NCBI RefSeq assembly: GCF_020510585.1
Contig: NZ_CP075190.1
Location: 2,912,001 to 2,976,000 of the forward strand
DNA: 64,000 bases
DNA from: Ferribacterium limneticum
Lineage (GTDB): Bacteria; Pseudomonadota; Gammaproteobacteria; Burkholderiales; Rhodocyclaceae
Direction of reading: 5' to 3'
In this document: piece by piece, positions 6,835-16,008 of the stretch
Layout of the letters: the number at the start of each line of letters is the position of its first letter
Numbering within the stretch: the stretch's first letter is position 1
The notes under the pieces: generated by a model
The model's input: the letters and a program-made list of their open reading frames with translations, nothing else
Told to the model about the DNA's origin: nothing
The model's database searches: none
Made by a program: the position numbers and the translations under genes

Positions 6835-9800
6835 ATGCTTAACGCCCTCATCAATTGGTCAGCCAGAAACCGCTTCCTCGTCCTGCTGGCCACCCTCTTC
6901 ATCACCATCGCCGGCATCTGGTCGGTGCTCAAAACCCCGCTCGACGCCATACCCGACCTCTCCGACGTCCAGGTCATCCTGTACACCGAATTCCCCGGCC
7001 AGGCGCCGCAGGTTGTCGAAGATCAGGTCACCTACCCGCTGACCACCGCCCTGCTCTCGGTCCCGAAATCCAAGGTCGTCCGCGGCTTCTCCTTCTTTGG
7101 CGCCTCCTTCGTCTACGTCATCTTCGAAGACGGCACCGACATCTACTGGGCCCGTTCGCGGGTGCTGGAGTACGTCAATTCGGTCTCCGGCAAGCTGCCC
7201 AAGGGTGTCAGTCCGACCCTCGGCCCTGATGCCACCGGCGTCGGCTGGGTCTACCAGTACGCTGTGCTGGCCAAGGACAAGACGCTGGCCGAACTGCGCA
7301 CCTTGCAGGACTGGTATCTGCGCTACCAGCTGGCGAAAGCGCCCGGTGTCGCCGAGGTGGCCAGCATCGGCGGCTTCGTTCAGCAGTACCAGGTCACCGT
7401 CGATCCGATCAAGCTGAAAACCTACGGCATTCCGCTCATGCGCGTCGCCGAGGTGATCCGCAATTCCAACCGCGACGTCGGCGGCCGCACGCTGGAGATG
7501 GCCGAGACCGAGTACATGGTGCGCGGCCGCGGCTATCTGCGCGGCAAGGGCGACATCGAGAATCTGGTCTTGAAGGCGCAGAACGGCACGCCGGTGCGCG
7601 TCGCCGACATCGGCCGGGTCGAACTGGTGGCCGACGAGCGGCGCGGCATCACCGAGTTGAACGGCGAAGGTGAAGTGGTGTCCGGCATCGTCATGTCGCG
7701 CTTTGGCCAGAACGCGCTGGACGTCATCCACAACGTCAAGACCAAGGTCGCCGAAATCAGCGCCGGGCTGCCCGAAGGCGTCAGCATCCAGACCGTCTAT
7801 GACCGCTCGGAACTGATCGAACGTGCCATCGCCACGCTCAAACGCACACTGGCCGAGGAAAGCCTGATCGTCGCGCTGGTCTGCATCGTTTTCCTGCTCC
7901 ACCTGCGTTCGGCACTGGTCGCCATCATCATGCTGCCGGTCGGCATCCTCGCCGCCTTCATCGGCATGCGGGCGCTGGGTATCAATTCGAACATCATGAG
8001 TTTGGGCGGCATTGCGATTGCCGTCGGCGCGATGATCGATGCGGCCATCGTGATGATCGAGAACGCCCACAAGCATCTCGAACGTCTGCAGCCGGGCGAG
8101 TCGCGCAGCGAAGCCATCATCGCCGCCTGCAAGGAAGTCGGCCCCGCCCTCTTCTTCAGCCTGCTCATCATCACCGTCTCCTTCCTCCCCGTGTTCACGC
8201 TCGAAGCCCAGGAAGGCCGGCTGTTCGCGCCGCTGGCGTGGACCAAGACCTTCGCCATGGCGGCCGCCGCCTTCCTGTCCGTCACACTGGTGCCGGTCCT
8301 CATGCTGCTCTTCATCCGCGGCCATATCCGCCCGGAAGCCGAAAACCCGGTCAATCGTTTCCTGATCCGCATCTATCGCCCGATCATCGCCGCCGTCATG
8401 AACTGGAAGAAAACGACCATCGCCCTCGCCCTGATCGCCATGGCCGTCAGCATCATCCCGGCCAGCCGGCTCGGCAGCGAATTCATGCCGACCCTCAACG
8501 AAGGCACGCTGTTCTACATGCCGACCACCCTGCCCGGCCTGTCGGTGACCAAGGCGGCGGAGTTGCTGCAGACCCAGAACAAGATCATCAAGAGCTTCCC
8601 GGAAGTTGCCTCGGTATTCGGCAAGGCCGGCCGCGCCCAGACGGCAACCGACCCGGCGCCGATGGAGATGTTCGAGACGGTGATCAACCTCAAGCCGGAA
8701 AGTGAATGGCGGCCCGGCCTGACCACCGACAAGCTGATCGCCGAACTCGACAAGGCGCTGCAATTCCCCGGCGTCGCCAACTCATGGACGATGCCGATCA
8801 AGGCGCGCATCGACATGCTGTCCACCGGCATCCGCACCCCCATCGGCATCAAGGTTTTCGGCACCGATCTGGTCGAGATGGAACGCCTGGCCAAGGAAAT
8901 CGAAAGCGTCGTCAAGGCCGTGCCGGGCACCAGCAGCGCCTTCGCCGAACGGATCACCGGCGGCTTTTACCTCGACATCGTGCCCGACCGCAATGCCCTG
9001 GCCCGTTACGGCCTGAGCGTCGGCGAACTGATGGACGTCGTCGCCGCCGCCCTCGGCGGAGAAATGGTCACCACCACCGTCGAAGGCCGCGAGCGCTTCG
9101 GCGTCACCGTCCGCTACCCACGCGACCTGCGCAGCGACCCGCAGGCCATCGCCCGCGAAGTGCTCGTCCCGGTGCCGGCCGAAATGGGCGCCCCGGCGAC
9201 CATGATCCCGCTCGGCCAGGTCGCCGAGATCAAGATCAGCACCGGCGCCCCGGCCATCCGCACCGAAAACGCCCTGCTCTCGGCTTACATCTACGTCGAT
9301 ATCCGCGACCGCGACATCGGTTCCTACGTCGCGGAAGCCCGCAAGGCGGTCAACGAAAAGGTCAAATTCACCCCCGGCACCTACGTCACATGGAGCGGCC
9401 AGTTCGAGTACATGGAACGGGCCATCGAGAAACTCAAAGTCGTCGTCCCGGTCACCCTCCTGATCATTTTCCTGCTCCTCTACCTGAACTTCCGGCGCAT
9501 CACCGAAACGCTGATCGTCATGCTTTCGGTGCCCTTCGCGCTGGTTGGCGGCATCTGGCTGATGTGGATACTCGGCTACAACCTGTCGGTCGCCGCGGCC
9601 ATCGGCTTCATCGCGCTGGCCGGCGTGGCTGCTGAAACGGGCGTCGTCATGCTGATCTACCTCGACCACGCGTGGACGGCCGTGCAGGCCAAATGTGCCG
9701 CGGAAGGCCGTAGCCCGCAAGCTGCCGACCTCTACGCCGCGGTCATGGAAGGCGCCGTCGAACGGGTCCGCCCCAAGATGATGACGGTCACCGCGATCAT

Positions 9801-9969
9801 GGCCGGCCTGTTGCCTATTTTGTGGGGGACCGGTACCGGCTCGGAAGTGATGAGCCGCATCGCCGCGCCCATGGTCGGCGGCATGATTTCTTCAACCATC
9901 CTGACCCTGGCCGTCATCCCGGCGATTTACGCGCTGGTCAAACATCGCCAGCAAAGGTTAGGCGGATAA
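6835..9969 (+). CDS. cusA: CusA-type heavy-metal RND efflux pump
   Basis: A 1044-residue inner-membrane proton antiporter, full length for the HME-RND family. It begins MLNALINWSARNRFLVLL and has the DAIPDLSDVQVILYTE signature (about 34-48). The TM4 charge motif GAMIDAAIVMIENAHK (about 399-414) is typical of monovalent-metal Cu/Ag exporters. A second-half counterpart of TM helices runs from about 860 onward, with a GVVMLIYLDHAW motif. With CusB and CusC it would export Cu(I)/Ag(I) from periplasm to outside. It is separated from cusB by the inverted-repeat element, and its ribosome site is weak (AGAAAAGCGCCTC), so expression may depend on read-through. Confidence 0.92.
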   Translation: MLNALINWSARNRFLVLLATLFITIAGIWSVLKTPLDAIPDLSDVQVILYTEFPGQAPQVVEDQVTYPLTTALLSVPKSKVVRGFSFFGASFVYVIFEDGTDIYWARSRVLEYVNSVSGKLPKGVSPTLGPDATGVGWVYQYAVLAKDKTLAELRTLQDWYLRYQLAKAPGVAEVASIGGFVQQYQVTVDPIKLKTYGIPLMRVAEVIRNSNRDVGGRTLEMAETEYMVRGRGYLRGKGDIENLVLKAQNGTPVRVADIGRVELVADERRGITELNGEGEVVSGIVMSRFGQNALDVIHNVKTKVAEISAGLPEGVSIQTVYDRSELIERAIATLKRTLAEESLIVALVCIVFLLHLRSALVAIIMLPVGILAAFIGMRALGINSNIMSLGGIAIAVGAMIDAAIVMIENAHKHLERLQPGESRSEAIIAACKEVGPALFFSLLIITVSFLPVFTLEAQEGRLFAPLAWTKTFAMAAAAFLSVTLVPVLMLLFIRGHIRPEAENPVNRFLIRIYRPIIAAVMNWKKTTIALALIAMAVSIIPASRLGSEFMPTLNEGTLFYMPTTLPGLSVTKAAELLQTQNKIIKSFPEVASVFGKAGRAQTATDPAPMEMFETVINLKPESEWRPGLTTDKLIAELDKALQFPGVANSWTMPIKARIDMLSTGIRTPIGIKVFGTDLVEMERLAKEIESVVKAVPGTSSAFAERITGGFYLDIVPDRNALARYGLSVGELMDVVAAALGGEMVTTTVEGRERFGVTVRYPRDLRSDPQAIAREVLVPVPAEMGAPATMIPLGQVAEIKISTGAPAIRTENALLSAYIYVDIRDRDIGSYVAEARKAVNEKVKFTPGTYVTWSGQFEYMERAIEKLKVVVPVTLLIIFLLLYLNFRRITETLIVMLSVPFALVGGIWLMWILGYNLSVAAAIGFIALAGVAAETGVVMLIYLDHAWTAVQAKCAAEGRSPQAADLYAAVMEGAVERVRPKMMTVTAIMAGLLPILWGTGTGSEVMSRIAAPMVGGMISSTILTLAVIPAIYALVKHRQQRLGG

Positions 9970-9974
9970 AGCGG

Positions 9975-10208
9975 TCAGTAACGGTCGCGAGCCCGCTCGA
10001 AAACCTCGGCGGCCAGATCAAGTTGATCGGTATTGCCGGTAGCTTTGTTCACCGAGCCGAAAAATTTTGCAAAGTCATCGGCCGACAACTCGGCTTCCGC
10101 GGTTTCGGGAAGTCGGCGCTCAACCGTTCGCCGCCGGTCGAAACAACCGCTGGGCGGGCCGACGTCGCGGCCGCGTCTCTCCGGGCGTCCTCTGCGCTCG
10201 TTGCTCAT
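9975..10208 (-). CDS. Small hypothetical protein, 77 aa
   Basis: An open frame converging on the cusA stop from the opposite strand. The product is hydrophilic: an Arg-rich N-terminal half (ERRGRPERRGRD, DRRRTVERRLPE) and an acidic C-terminal half (AELSADDFAKFFGSV). It has no signal peptide or membrane helix. I do not recognise a family. The ATG at 10208 is preferred to the one at 10220 because GGAG lies at a workable distance. Similar short Arg-rich proteins with an ERRLPE-like motif exist as unnamed proteins in beta-proteobacteria, which modestly supports coding. Confidence 0.5.
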   Translation of the reverse strand: MSNERRGRPERRGRDVGPPSGCFDRRRTVERRLPETAEAELSADDFAKFFGSVNKATGNTDQLDLAAEVFERARDRY

Positions 10209-10271
10209 GGCTGGCTCCACTGATTATGAAACCTGCATTTTCTCCTCGCAACAACGCTGACGCAATCAGGC

Positions 10272-10293
10272 TAACGTCATATAGCTGACGTTA
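10272..10293. other. Stem-loop overlapping the end of the DedA-rhodanese gene
   Basis: TAACGTCA-TATAGC-TGACGTTA is a perfect 8-bp inverted repeat that spans the stop codon at 10277. No T-run is present on either side, so it may be an mRNA 3' structure or a protein-binding site rather than an intrinsic terminator. Confidence 0.35.
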
Positions 10294-11221
10294 CCATTCC
10301 TTTGTCCAGGGCAATCGCCAGCCAGGCTTCATAGCCGCCTTTCAGGGGCCGGACGGAGATATATCCGGCGTCGAGCAGCTGGCGCGCCGCCTGAATCGCC
10401 CCGGCATCCTCCGGGCAGGCACACAGGGTGACGATGGGCTGGTCTTTTGGCCATTCGCCGACGGCATGAAGCAGCAGGTCATGCTCCGCCACTGTCGCGC
10501 CGGCAATCGGCCCGGTTTCCGCGATCATGCTCGGCCCGCGCAGGTCGAGGACCAGCGGCGGCTGGTCGCCCTCCATCGCGGCGATCAGTTCAAGCGGCGT
10601 GATGTGCGGTACGGCCGACAATTGCCGGAAGCGGTATTTCTGCCACAGTTTCCAGCCCAGCCAGAGGGCGATCATGGCGGCGAGCAGGACAAGTGCGCTG
10701 CCGCTGTGCCGGTCCAGCGCCGCGATGGCAGCGCTGACTTCGTTGCGCAACAGCCAGCCAGCACCCAAAGCCAGCCCGGCCCACAATGCCGCCCCGGTGG
10801 CAGCGGCGAGCAGGAAACCCGGCTGCCGCATGCGCAAGGAGCCGGCAATGGGTGGCGCCACCGTCGAAAAACCGGGAATGAATTTGGCAAAGACCAGAGA
10901 GCCAATCCCCCAGCGGACAAAGCGGGATTCGGTCTGGCTGACGCAGGAAGCAGGGTTGATCGACAGCTTGCACAGCCCCGCCAGCACCCGATAGCCAAAG
11001 GCGCGGCCGGCCAGATACCAAACCCAATCAGCCAGCACCGAGGCGACGATGGCGGCAGCCAGGACGCTGGCGAACTGCCCCGAGCCGACGACCAGACTGC
11101 CGGCCAGGAGCAGCGTCGGAACGGCCGGCACCGGCAGCCCGATCTGTTGCAGCAGGACGTTCAGGAAAACGACCCAGACGGCGTCACGCTGAAGTGCTTC
11201 GCTGAGCTGGGAAATTTCCAC
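10277..11221 (-). CDS. DedA-family membrane protein fused to rhodanese domain
   Basis: 314 residues with two parts. The N-terminal half (about 1-195) is a DedA/VTT membrane domain, with the GLPVPAVPTLLLAGSL re-entrant loop and the FAKFIPGFSTVAPPIAG motif. The C-terminal part (about 205-310) is a rhodanese-like domain, with a PPLVLDLRGPSMIAETGPIAGA core and a candidate active Cys in TLCACPEDAGA. DedA proteins are lipid scramblases or transporters; rhodaneses carry persulfide or phosphate on the Cys. The fusion suggests a sulfur- or redox-related membrane function, which is inference. It is followed by no close partner gene. Confidence 0.83.
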   Translation of the reverse strand: MEISQLSEALQRDAVWVVFLNVLLQQIGLPVPAVPTLLLAGSLVVGSGQFASVLAAAIVASVLADWVWYLAGRAFGYRVLAGLCKLSINPASCVSQTESRFVRWGIGSLVFAKFIPGFSTVAPPIAGSLRMRQPGFLLAAATGAALWAGLALGAGWLLRNEVSAAIAALDRHSGSALVLLAAMIALWLGWKLWQKYRFRQLSAVPHITPLELIAAMEGDQPPLVLDLRGPSMIAETGPIAGATVAEHDLLLHAVGEWPKDQPIVTLCACPEDAGAIQAARQLLDAGYISVRPLKGGYEAWLAIALDKGMVTSAI

Positions 11222-11306
11222 GGAGTCGCCTTTCGTTATCGTTCGACTGGCCCAGCCATGTCGGAAAATTCATCTTCCTGATTCGACGATGGCCGGGCCT
11301 ATTGGT

Positions 11307-12185
11307 TCACAACGATTGAACCGCCGTCGCCTCGAACTTGCCGGCCTGGTAGTCGCGCATGGCCTGCTGAATCTGCTCGCCGGTGTTCATGACGAACGGG
11401 CCGTACTGGGCAATCGGCTCGTTCAACGGTTGGCCGGCGACGATCAGCACGCGGGCGTCCTCAACGGCTTCGATGCAGACAGCCGCGGCGCCGTTGTTGC
11501 TCAGGACGGCCATGTTCCGGTCGGCGACCGTCGTGCCGGCGATGCTCACGCTGCCCCGGTAGGTGTAGGTGAAGGCATTGTGACCGACAGCTATCGGCTG
11601 CTCGAAACGCGTGCCGGCCGGCAGATGGACGTCGAGATAGAGCGGCTCGGTGTCCGGACGGTGGACGGCGCCATCGACGCCATGGCTGGCCCCGGCAATG
11701 ACGCGGACGACAACGCCGTTCTCGTCGGTGAATTCCGGAATGGCCGCCGGCGGAATGTCGCGATAGCTCGGCGCGACCATTTTCTGGCTGGCCGGCAGGT
11801 TGAGCCAGAGCTGGAAACCTTCCATCAGCCCTTCCTCCTGTTCCGGCAATTCGGAATGGATCAGCCCGCTACCCGTCGTCATCCACTGGGCGCCACCCGG
11901 CCCGAGCAGGCCTTCGTTGCCGACGCTGTCGTGGTGGCGCATGCGGCCGGCGATCATGTAGGTGACCGTTTCGAAACCGCGGTGCGGATGATCGGGGAAG
12001 CCGCCGATGTAGTCGTCCGGATTTTCGTTGCGGAAGGCATCGAGCATCAGGAAGGGATCGAGGCGACGCTGCAGGTTCTGGGTCAGCACCCGCGTCAGGC
12101 GCACGCCGGCGCCGTCGGAGGTCTGAACACCGGCAACGAGGCGCTCAACCGTTCTGTATTGATGGCTGGATGGTGCTGTGTTCAT
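11307..12185 (-). CDS. Pirin family protein
   Basis: A 292-residue bicupin of the pirin family. The metal-binding N-terminal cupin has DPFLMLDAF and DHPHRGFETVTYMIAG (His pair and Glu) and WMTTGSGLIHSE. The C-terminal pirin domain starts near 185 and includes APIAQYGPFVMNT at the end. Bacterial pirins can act as quercetin dioxygenases or redox modulators. The gene lies 62 bases downstream of azoR on the same strand, forming a probable two-gene quinone/electrophile-stress operon divergent from a LysR gene. The start is the ATG that gives MNTAPSSHQ; an upstream ATG adds four residues. Confidence 0.88.
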   Translation of the reverse strand: MNTAPSSHQYRTVERLVAGVQTSDGAGVRLTRVLTQNLQRRLDPFLMLDAFRNENPDDYIGGFPDHPHRGFETVTYMIAGRMRHHDSVGNEGLLGPGGAQWMTTGSGLIHSELPEQEEGLMEGFQLWLNLPASQKMVAPSYRDIPPAAIPEFTDENGVVVRVIAGASHGVDGAVHRPDTEPLYLDVHLPAGTRFEQPIAVGHNAFTYTYRGSVSIAGTTVADRNMAVLSNNGAAAVCIEAVEDARVLIVAGQPLNEPIAQYGPFVMNTGEQIQQAMRDYQAGKFEATAVQSL

Positions 12186-12247
12186 GATTTTCTCCAATGG
12201 GCTTGAGACAGCAGCGCTCGGTTATGAACGCCGCCCATCTTCAATTG

Positions 12248-12847
12248 TTAGGCAATCAGTTCTTCAATCTGTGCTTCAGCTTCGGCAAATGCCTTGCTCG
12301 CCGACTCGGCACCCAGCGCCAGGCCTTCGGCGTAGATGAACTCGACGTCGGTCAGGCCGAGAAAGCCGAGAACGCTCTTCAGATAAGGCACTTGCGAATC
12401 GGCCGGGGTATCGCGGTAGAGACCGCCGCGGGCCAGGGCGACATAGACCTTCTTGCCCTTGAGCAGGCCTTCCGGGCCCTTCTCGGTGTAGCGGAAGGTC
12501 ACACCGGCCCGGGCGATGGCGTCAATCCAGGTCTTCAGCTGGACCGGCACACCGAAGTTGTACATCGGCACGCCGAGAACGATGGCGTCGACCGACTGGA
12601 CCTGGGCAATCAGCGCGTCGTCGAGGGCGACGCGGGCCGCCTGTTCGGCCGTCCGCTGATCGGCCGGCGTGAACAAGGCGCCGAGCGCCGGTTCGTCGAG
12701 CACCGGATGCGGGTGGCTGGCCAGATCGCGCAGTTCGACCGTGGCGTTCGGATTTTGGGCAAGCAGGCGAGCCGTCACGGTATCGGCCAGACGGGTCGAG
12801 TTGGCACCGGCAGAACGGGCGCTGGCGTTGATTTGCAGGATTTTCAT
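12248..12847 (-). CDS. azoR: FMN-dependent NADH-azoreductase / quinone reductase
   Basis: A 199-residue flavodoxin-fold protein starting [18 protein letters not shown], the FMN phosphate-binding segment of AzoR. It also shows [29 protein letters not shown] and a VYVALARGG region. AzoR reduces quinones and azo compounds by two electrons using NADH. The start at 12847 follows GGAGATAACGATC; the upstream frame is not family-like. It is the first gene of the azoR-pirin pair and is divergent from the LysR gene, whose product is the likely regulator. Confidence 0.9.
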   Translation of the reverse strand: MKILQINASARSAGANSTRLADTVTARLLAQNPNATVELRDLASHPHPVLDEPALGALFTPADQRTAEQAARVALDDALIAQVQSVDAIVLGVPMYNFGVPVQLKTWIDAIARAGVTFRYTEKGPEGLLKGKKVYVALARGGLYRDTPADSQVPYLKSVLGFLGLTDVEFIYAEGLALGAESASKAFAEAEAQIEELIA

Positions 12848-12911
12848 GATCGTTATCTCCAATGTGGGGTGGGGTTCGTGGCTCAAACCGCTGAAACCAT
12901 GGAGTGAATTC

Positions 12912-12925
12912 TATTGATCACAATA
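12912..12925. promoter_or_regulatory. Inverted repeat in azoR-lysR divergent region
   Basis: TATTG-ATCA-CAATA, a 5-4-5 inverted repeat sharing its half-site with the larger operator candidate 30 bases away. It sits where the azoR promoter is expected. It is a likely second LysR-binding half-site pair; this is inferred from position. Confidence 0.45.
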
Positions 12926-12953
12926 ACGATCCGGAAGTCGTCGAAATGGGTAT

Positions 12954-12977
12954 TATTGTTCCGTTAATGAAACAATA
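12954..12977. promoter_or_regulatory. Candidate LysR-type operator
   Basis: TATTGTT-N10-AACAATA is a perfect 7-bp inverted repeat of LysR T-N11-A style, ending 3 bases before the LysR start codon. Its position over the ribosome site suggests autorepression together with control of the divergent azoR-pirin genes. Confidence 0.55.
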
Positions 12978-12980
12978 AGG

Positions 12981-13886
12981 ATGGCCATGAGCCTTGATGC
13001 CAACGATCTGATCCTCTTCGCCCTGGTCATGGACGCCGGCAGTTTTTCCCGGGCGGCCGAGCGCTGCGGGCTGCCCAAATCGACGCTGTCCCGGCGCATT
13101 ACCCAGCTCGAGACGAAACTCGGCGAACGCCTGCTGACGCGCAGCACGCGCCGGCTGGCCATCACCGAATTCGGTGAGCAGATCCTCGATCATGCCAAGC
13201 GCCTGCTCGAGGAAACCGAGGCCGCTTCGGCCATGGCCCTGCACCGGCAGGGCATGCCGCGTGGGGTGCTGCGCGTTTCGCTACCGCCCGATTTTGTCGA
13301 GCTCGATCTGACGCCACTGCTCCTCCAGTACGCCAGCAGCTACCCGGAAGTACGGCTCGAACTCGATCTGTCGCCCCGCCGCGTGGACTTGCTGGCCGAG
13401 CGCTTCGACCTCGCCGTGCGTGCCGCCAGCCGCCTGCCCGACGACAGCACGCTGGTCGCCCGCAAGCTCTGCGAAATGCAGGGCAGCCTTTACGCCAGCC
13501 CGGCCTATCTGGCCCGTTATGGCCCCCTGGAACAGCCGGCCGATCTGCTCAACCACGTTTGCCTCGGGGCGATCAGCGGTACCGGTGAAGCCCTGCCCTG
13601 GCAGCTCTCGCGCGGTGCGGAGCGCTGGGAGGGGATGCCGACCGGGCCCTTGGCGGCAAACTCACGCAGCCTGCAACGCGACCTCGCGGCGCACGGACTG
13701 GGCATCGTCGGGCTGGCCGACCGCTTCGCCGTGAAATGGGTCGAACAAGGCCTGCTCAAACGCGTGCTGCCGGAATGGACCTTGCCGACGGTGACCATCT
13801 GGTGCGTGACGCCGGGCCGCCGCCTGCTGCCGGTACGCACCACGGCCTTTATCGACCTGCTGCGCACCGCCATGGAAAGCCAATGA
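12981..13886 (+). CDS. LysR-family transcriptional regulator
   Basis: 301 residues. The N-terminal helix-turn-helix (about 6-65: LILFALVMDAGSFSRAAERCGLPKSTLSRRITQLETKLGERLLTRSTR) is typical of the CrgA/DsdC-like subgroup. The substrate-binding domain (about 92-295) contains GVLRVSLPPDF and LAVRAASRLPDDSTLVARKL. It is divergently arranged with azoR-pirin, so it most likely controls quinone or electrophile detoxification. Two ATG codons (12981 and 12987) are both possible starts. The inverted repeat TATTGTT/AACAATA abuts its start. Confidence 0.9.
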   Translation: MAMSLDANDLILFALVMDAGSFSRAAERCGLPKSTLSRRITQLETKLGERLLTRSTRRLAITEFGEQILDHAKRLLEETEAASAMALHRQGMPRGVLRVSLPPDFVELDLTPLLLQYASSYPEVRLELDLSPRRVDLLAERFDLAVRAASRLPDDSTLVARKLCEMQGSLYASPAYLARYGPLEQPADLLNHVCLGAISGTGEALPWQLSRGAERWEGMPTGPLAANSRSLQRDLAAHGLGIVGLADRFAVKWVEQGLLKRVLPEWTLPTVTIWCVTPGRRLLPVRTTAFIDLLRTAMESQ

Positions 13887-14216
13887 TCTTTGAAACTTCA
13901 GTTGACCGCTTACCCATCCCCCGACCAGTCGCATGAATACAGCCCTTTGTGCCTTCTAGGCCATTCACCCGTTGGGTGACAGCGCTACGCAGCCGCTGGC
14001 ACGCCTGGTCGGGGTCCGGCTTTGTCACTCCTCCTTGCAGGCATGAGCCTGCCGCGTCGTCGCTTCGCGCCGGCCATCCCGCCCAGACGCACCATCAGCC
14101 GCGTCCAACTGAGGTTTCAAGGATGATTTCAAAATTGGCCAGTATTTCCGGTTGACCGTGGCAATGCCTGCGCGCAGGCGTACACTGCGCCCCTTACTTT
14201 TCAGTCAGGACGCCCG
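13887..14216 (+). other. Intergenic region with one dispersed repeat
   Basis: 330 bases between the LysR gene and ycaO. Only the reverse-oriented dispersed repeat at 14126-14161 stands out. Short open frames here look like noise. Confidence 0.5.
14126..14161 (-). repeat. Dispersed 36-bp repeat copy, reverse orientation
   Basis: ATTTCAAAATTGGCCAGTAT then TTCCGGTTGACCGTGG, the reverse complement of the family consensus with two changes in the central palindrome. It lies 55 bases upstream of ycaO. Confidence 0.85.
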
Positions 14217-15950
14217 ATGCAACAAGAACACTTCATTCCGGGCAAAGACGCCTCGCTCGAACACTCCATTTCCTCGATGCAGGCCAAGCTGGCAGCCCGC
14301 GGTTTCGACATCGAGGAATGCTCCTGGCTCAACCCGGTCGACAACGTCTGGTCAGTGCATGTGCGCAACCGCGCCTGCCACCTGATGTTCACCAACGGCA
14401 AGGGCGCCACCAAACTGGCCGCCCAGGCCAGCGCCCTTGGCGAATACTTCGAGCGGCTGTCCTGCAACTATTTCTGGAACCACTATTACCTCGGCGACGC
14501 CATCGCCAACCGCGCCTTCACGCACTACCCGCGCGAACGCTGGTTCCCGCTGACCGCCGATGGCACCGACTGGCCAGCCGAATTGCTGACGCCGGAACTG
14601 CAGGCCTTCTACAACCCGGAAGGCAACATCCCGGCTGAAGTGCTCGTGGACATGAATTCCGGCAACGAAGACCGCGGCATCTGCGCCATTCCCTACGTCC
14701 GCCAGCGTGACGGCGCCGAGGTGTTCTTCCCGGTCAATGTCATCAGCAACCTCTACGTCAGCAACGGCATGTCGGCCGGCAACACCCAGGCCGAGGCGCG
14801 CGCCCAGGCGCTGTCGGAAATCCTCGAGCGCCACGTCAAGTTCAAGGTCATCGCCGAAGGTCTCTGCCTGCCAGACGTACCGGACGAAGTGGTCGGCCGC
14901 TACCCGACCATCGCCGCCGGCATCAAGGGCCTGCGCGACGCCGGCTTCGGCATTCTGGTCAAGGACGCCTCGCTCGGCGGCCTCTACCCGGTGCTGTGCG
15001 TGACCATGCTCAACCCCAAGGATCAGGGCGTCTTCGCCAGTTTCGGCGCCCATCCGCGCTTCGAGATAGCGCTTGAACGGGCCCTGACCGAACTGCTCCA
15101 GGGCCGTGCCCTCGAAGCGCTCGACGGCTTCCCGCCGCCCGGCTTCGACCTCGACGAAATCGCCAGCGCGCCGAACATCGAAATCCACTTCGTCGATTCG
15201 AGCGGCATCATCAGCTGGGATTTTCTCGGCGAAGAAGCCGACTATGAATTCGTCGACTGGAACTTCAACGATCTCGACAACGGCAAGACGGCCGACGACT
15301 ACGCCTGGCTCTGCGAACGCATCCACGCCGACGGCCACGACATCTACGTCGCCGACTTCGACCACCTCGGCGTTTACGCCTGCCGCATCCTGGTCCCCGG
15401 CATGTCGGAGATCTACCCGATCGACGATCTGGAATGGGAAAACAACAGCAACGGCAATGTCGTCCGCGCCGACATCCTGCGTCTGGCCGAACTCAACGAC
15501 GACGAATGCTGCGAACTGCTCGACACCCTCAACGAACTGAACATCGCCGACGAACGCCCGGTCGCCGCCCTGATCGGCCTCGCCGCCGACGCCGGCTCGC
15601 TGTGGGCCGACCTCCGCGTCGGCGAACTGAAGACCATGCTCGCCCTGGCCGGCGGCGACCCCGACGCCCTGCGCGAAGGCCTCGAATGGGTGCGCCAGTT
15701 CGAACAGCTCGACGCCGGCCGCCGCCGCATCTACGCCTGCCTGCAGACCATCGTCGACATGGAAGACCCGGCCAACTACGAAGCTGCCATGCTCAGTCTC
15801 TACGGCGAGGACACGCTCGACCAGGCGATTGCCATGCTCGACGGCGACGTGCGTTTCTTCGGCCTGGTTTCACCCGGGCTCAACCTCACCGGCTGCGACC
15901 TGCACCAGCGCCTGCTCAAGGAATACGACAAGGCGCACGCAACCGCCTGA
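14217..15950 (+). CDS. ycaO: YcaO-type protein (RimO/S12 methylthiolation accessory type)
   Basis: 577 residues, matching E. coli YcaO in length and along its whole sequence. The YcaO ATP-binding core lies in the N-terminal two thirds (GKGATKLAAQASALGEYFERLSCNYFW, then AEARAQALSEILERHVKFKVIAEG, and FGAHPRFEIALERALTELLQGR). A C-terminal extension is specific to this clade. YcaO enzymes activate peptide amides with ATP. The E. coli protein was linked to RimO-dependent methylthiolation of ribosomal protein S12, although its direct reaction is unsettled. There is no cyclodehydratase partner nearby, so a thiazole-peptide role is unlikely. Confidence 0.9.
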   Translation: MQQEHFIPGKDASLEHSISSMQAKLAARGFDIEECSWLNPVDNVWSVHVRNRACHLMFTNGKGATKLAAQASALGEYFERLSCNYFWNHYYLGDAIANRAFTHYPRERWFPLTADGTDWPAELLTPELQAFYNPEGNIPAEVLVDMNSGNEDRGICAIPYVRQRDGAEVFFPVNVISNLYVSNGMSAGNTQAEARAQALSEILERHVKFKVIAEGLCLPDVPDEVVGRYPTIAAGIKGLRDAGFGILVKDASLGGLYPVLCVTMLNPKDQGVFASFGAHPRFEIALERALTELLQGRALEALDGFPPPGFDLDEIASAPNIEIHFVDSSGIISWDFLGEEADYEFVDWNFNDLDNGKTADDYAWLCERIHADGHDIYVADFDHLGVYACRILVPGMSEIYPIDDLEWENNSNGNVVRADILRLAELNDDECCELLDTLNELNIADERPVAALIGLAADAGSLWADLRVGELKTMLALAGGDPDALREGLEWVRQFEQLDAGRRRIYACLQTIVDMEDPANYEAAMLSLYGEDTLDQAIAMLDGDVRFFGLVSPGLNLTGCDLHQRLLKEYDKAHATA

Positions 15951-15965
15951 GGTAAATTCAACATT

Positions 15966-16001
15966 CCACGGTCAACCGGGAAAAACGGCCAAAATTGAAA
16001 T
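15966..16001 (+). repeat. Dispersed 36-bp repeat copy
   Basis: CCACGGTCAACCGGGAAAAA then CGGCCAAAATTGAAAT, beginning 15 bases after the ycaO stop and ending 8 bases before the end of the converging kinase gene. Confidence 0.88.
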
Positions 16002-16008
16002 CGGGCGG

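Noticed and set aside
14217..15950. YcaO as part of a thiazole/oxazole peptide pathway
   Set aside because: The full-length E. coli YcaO-like C-terminal extension and lack of partner genes point to the stand-alone accessory type.
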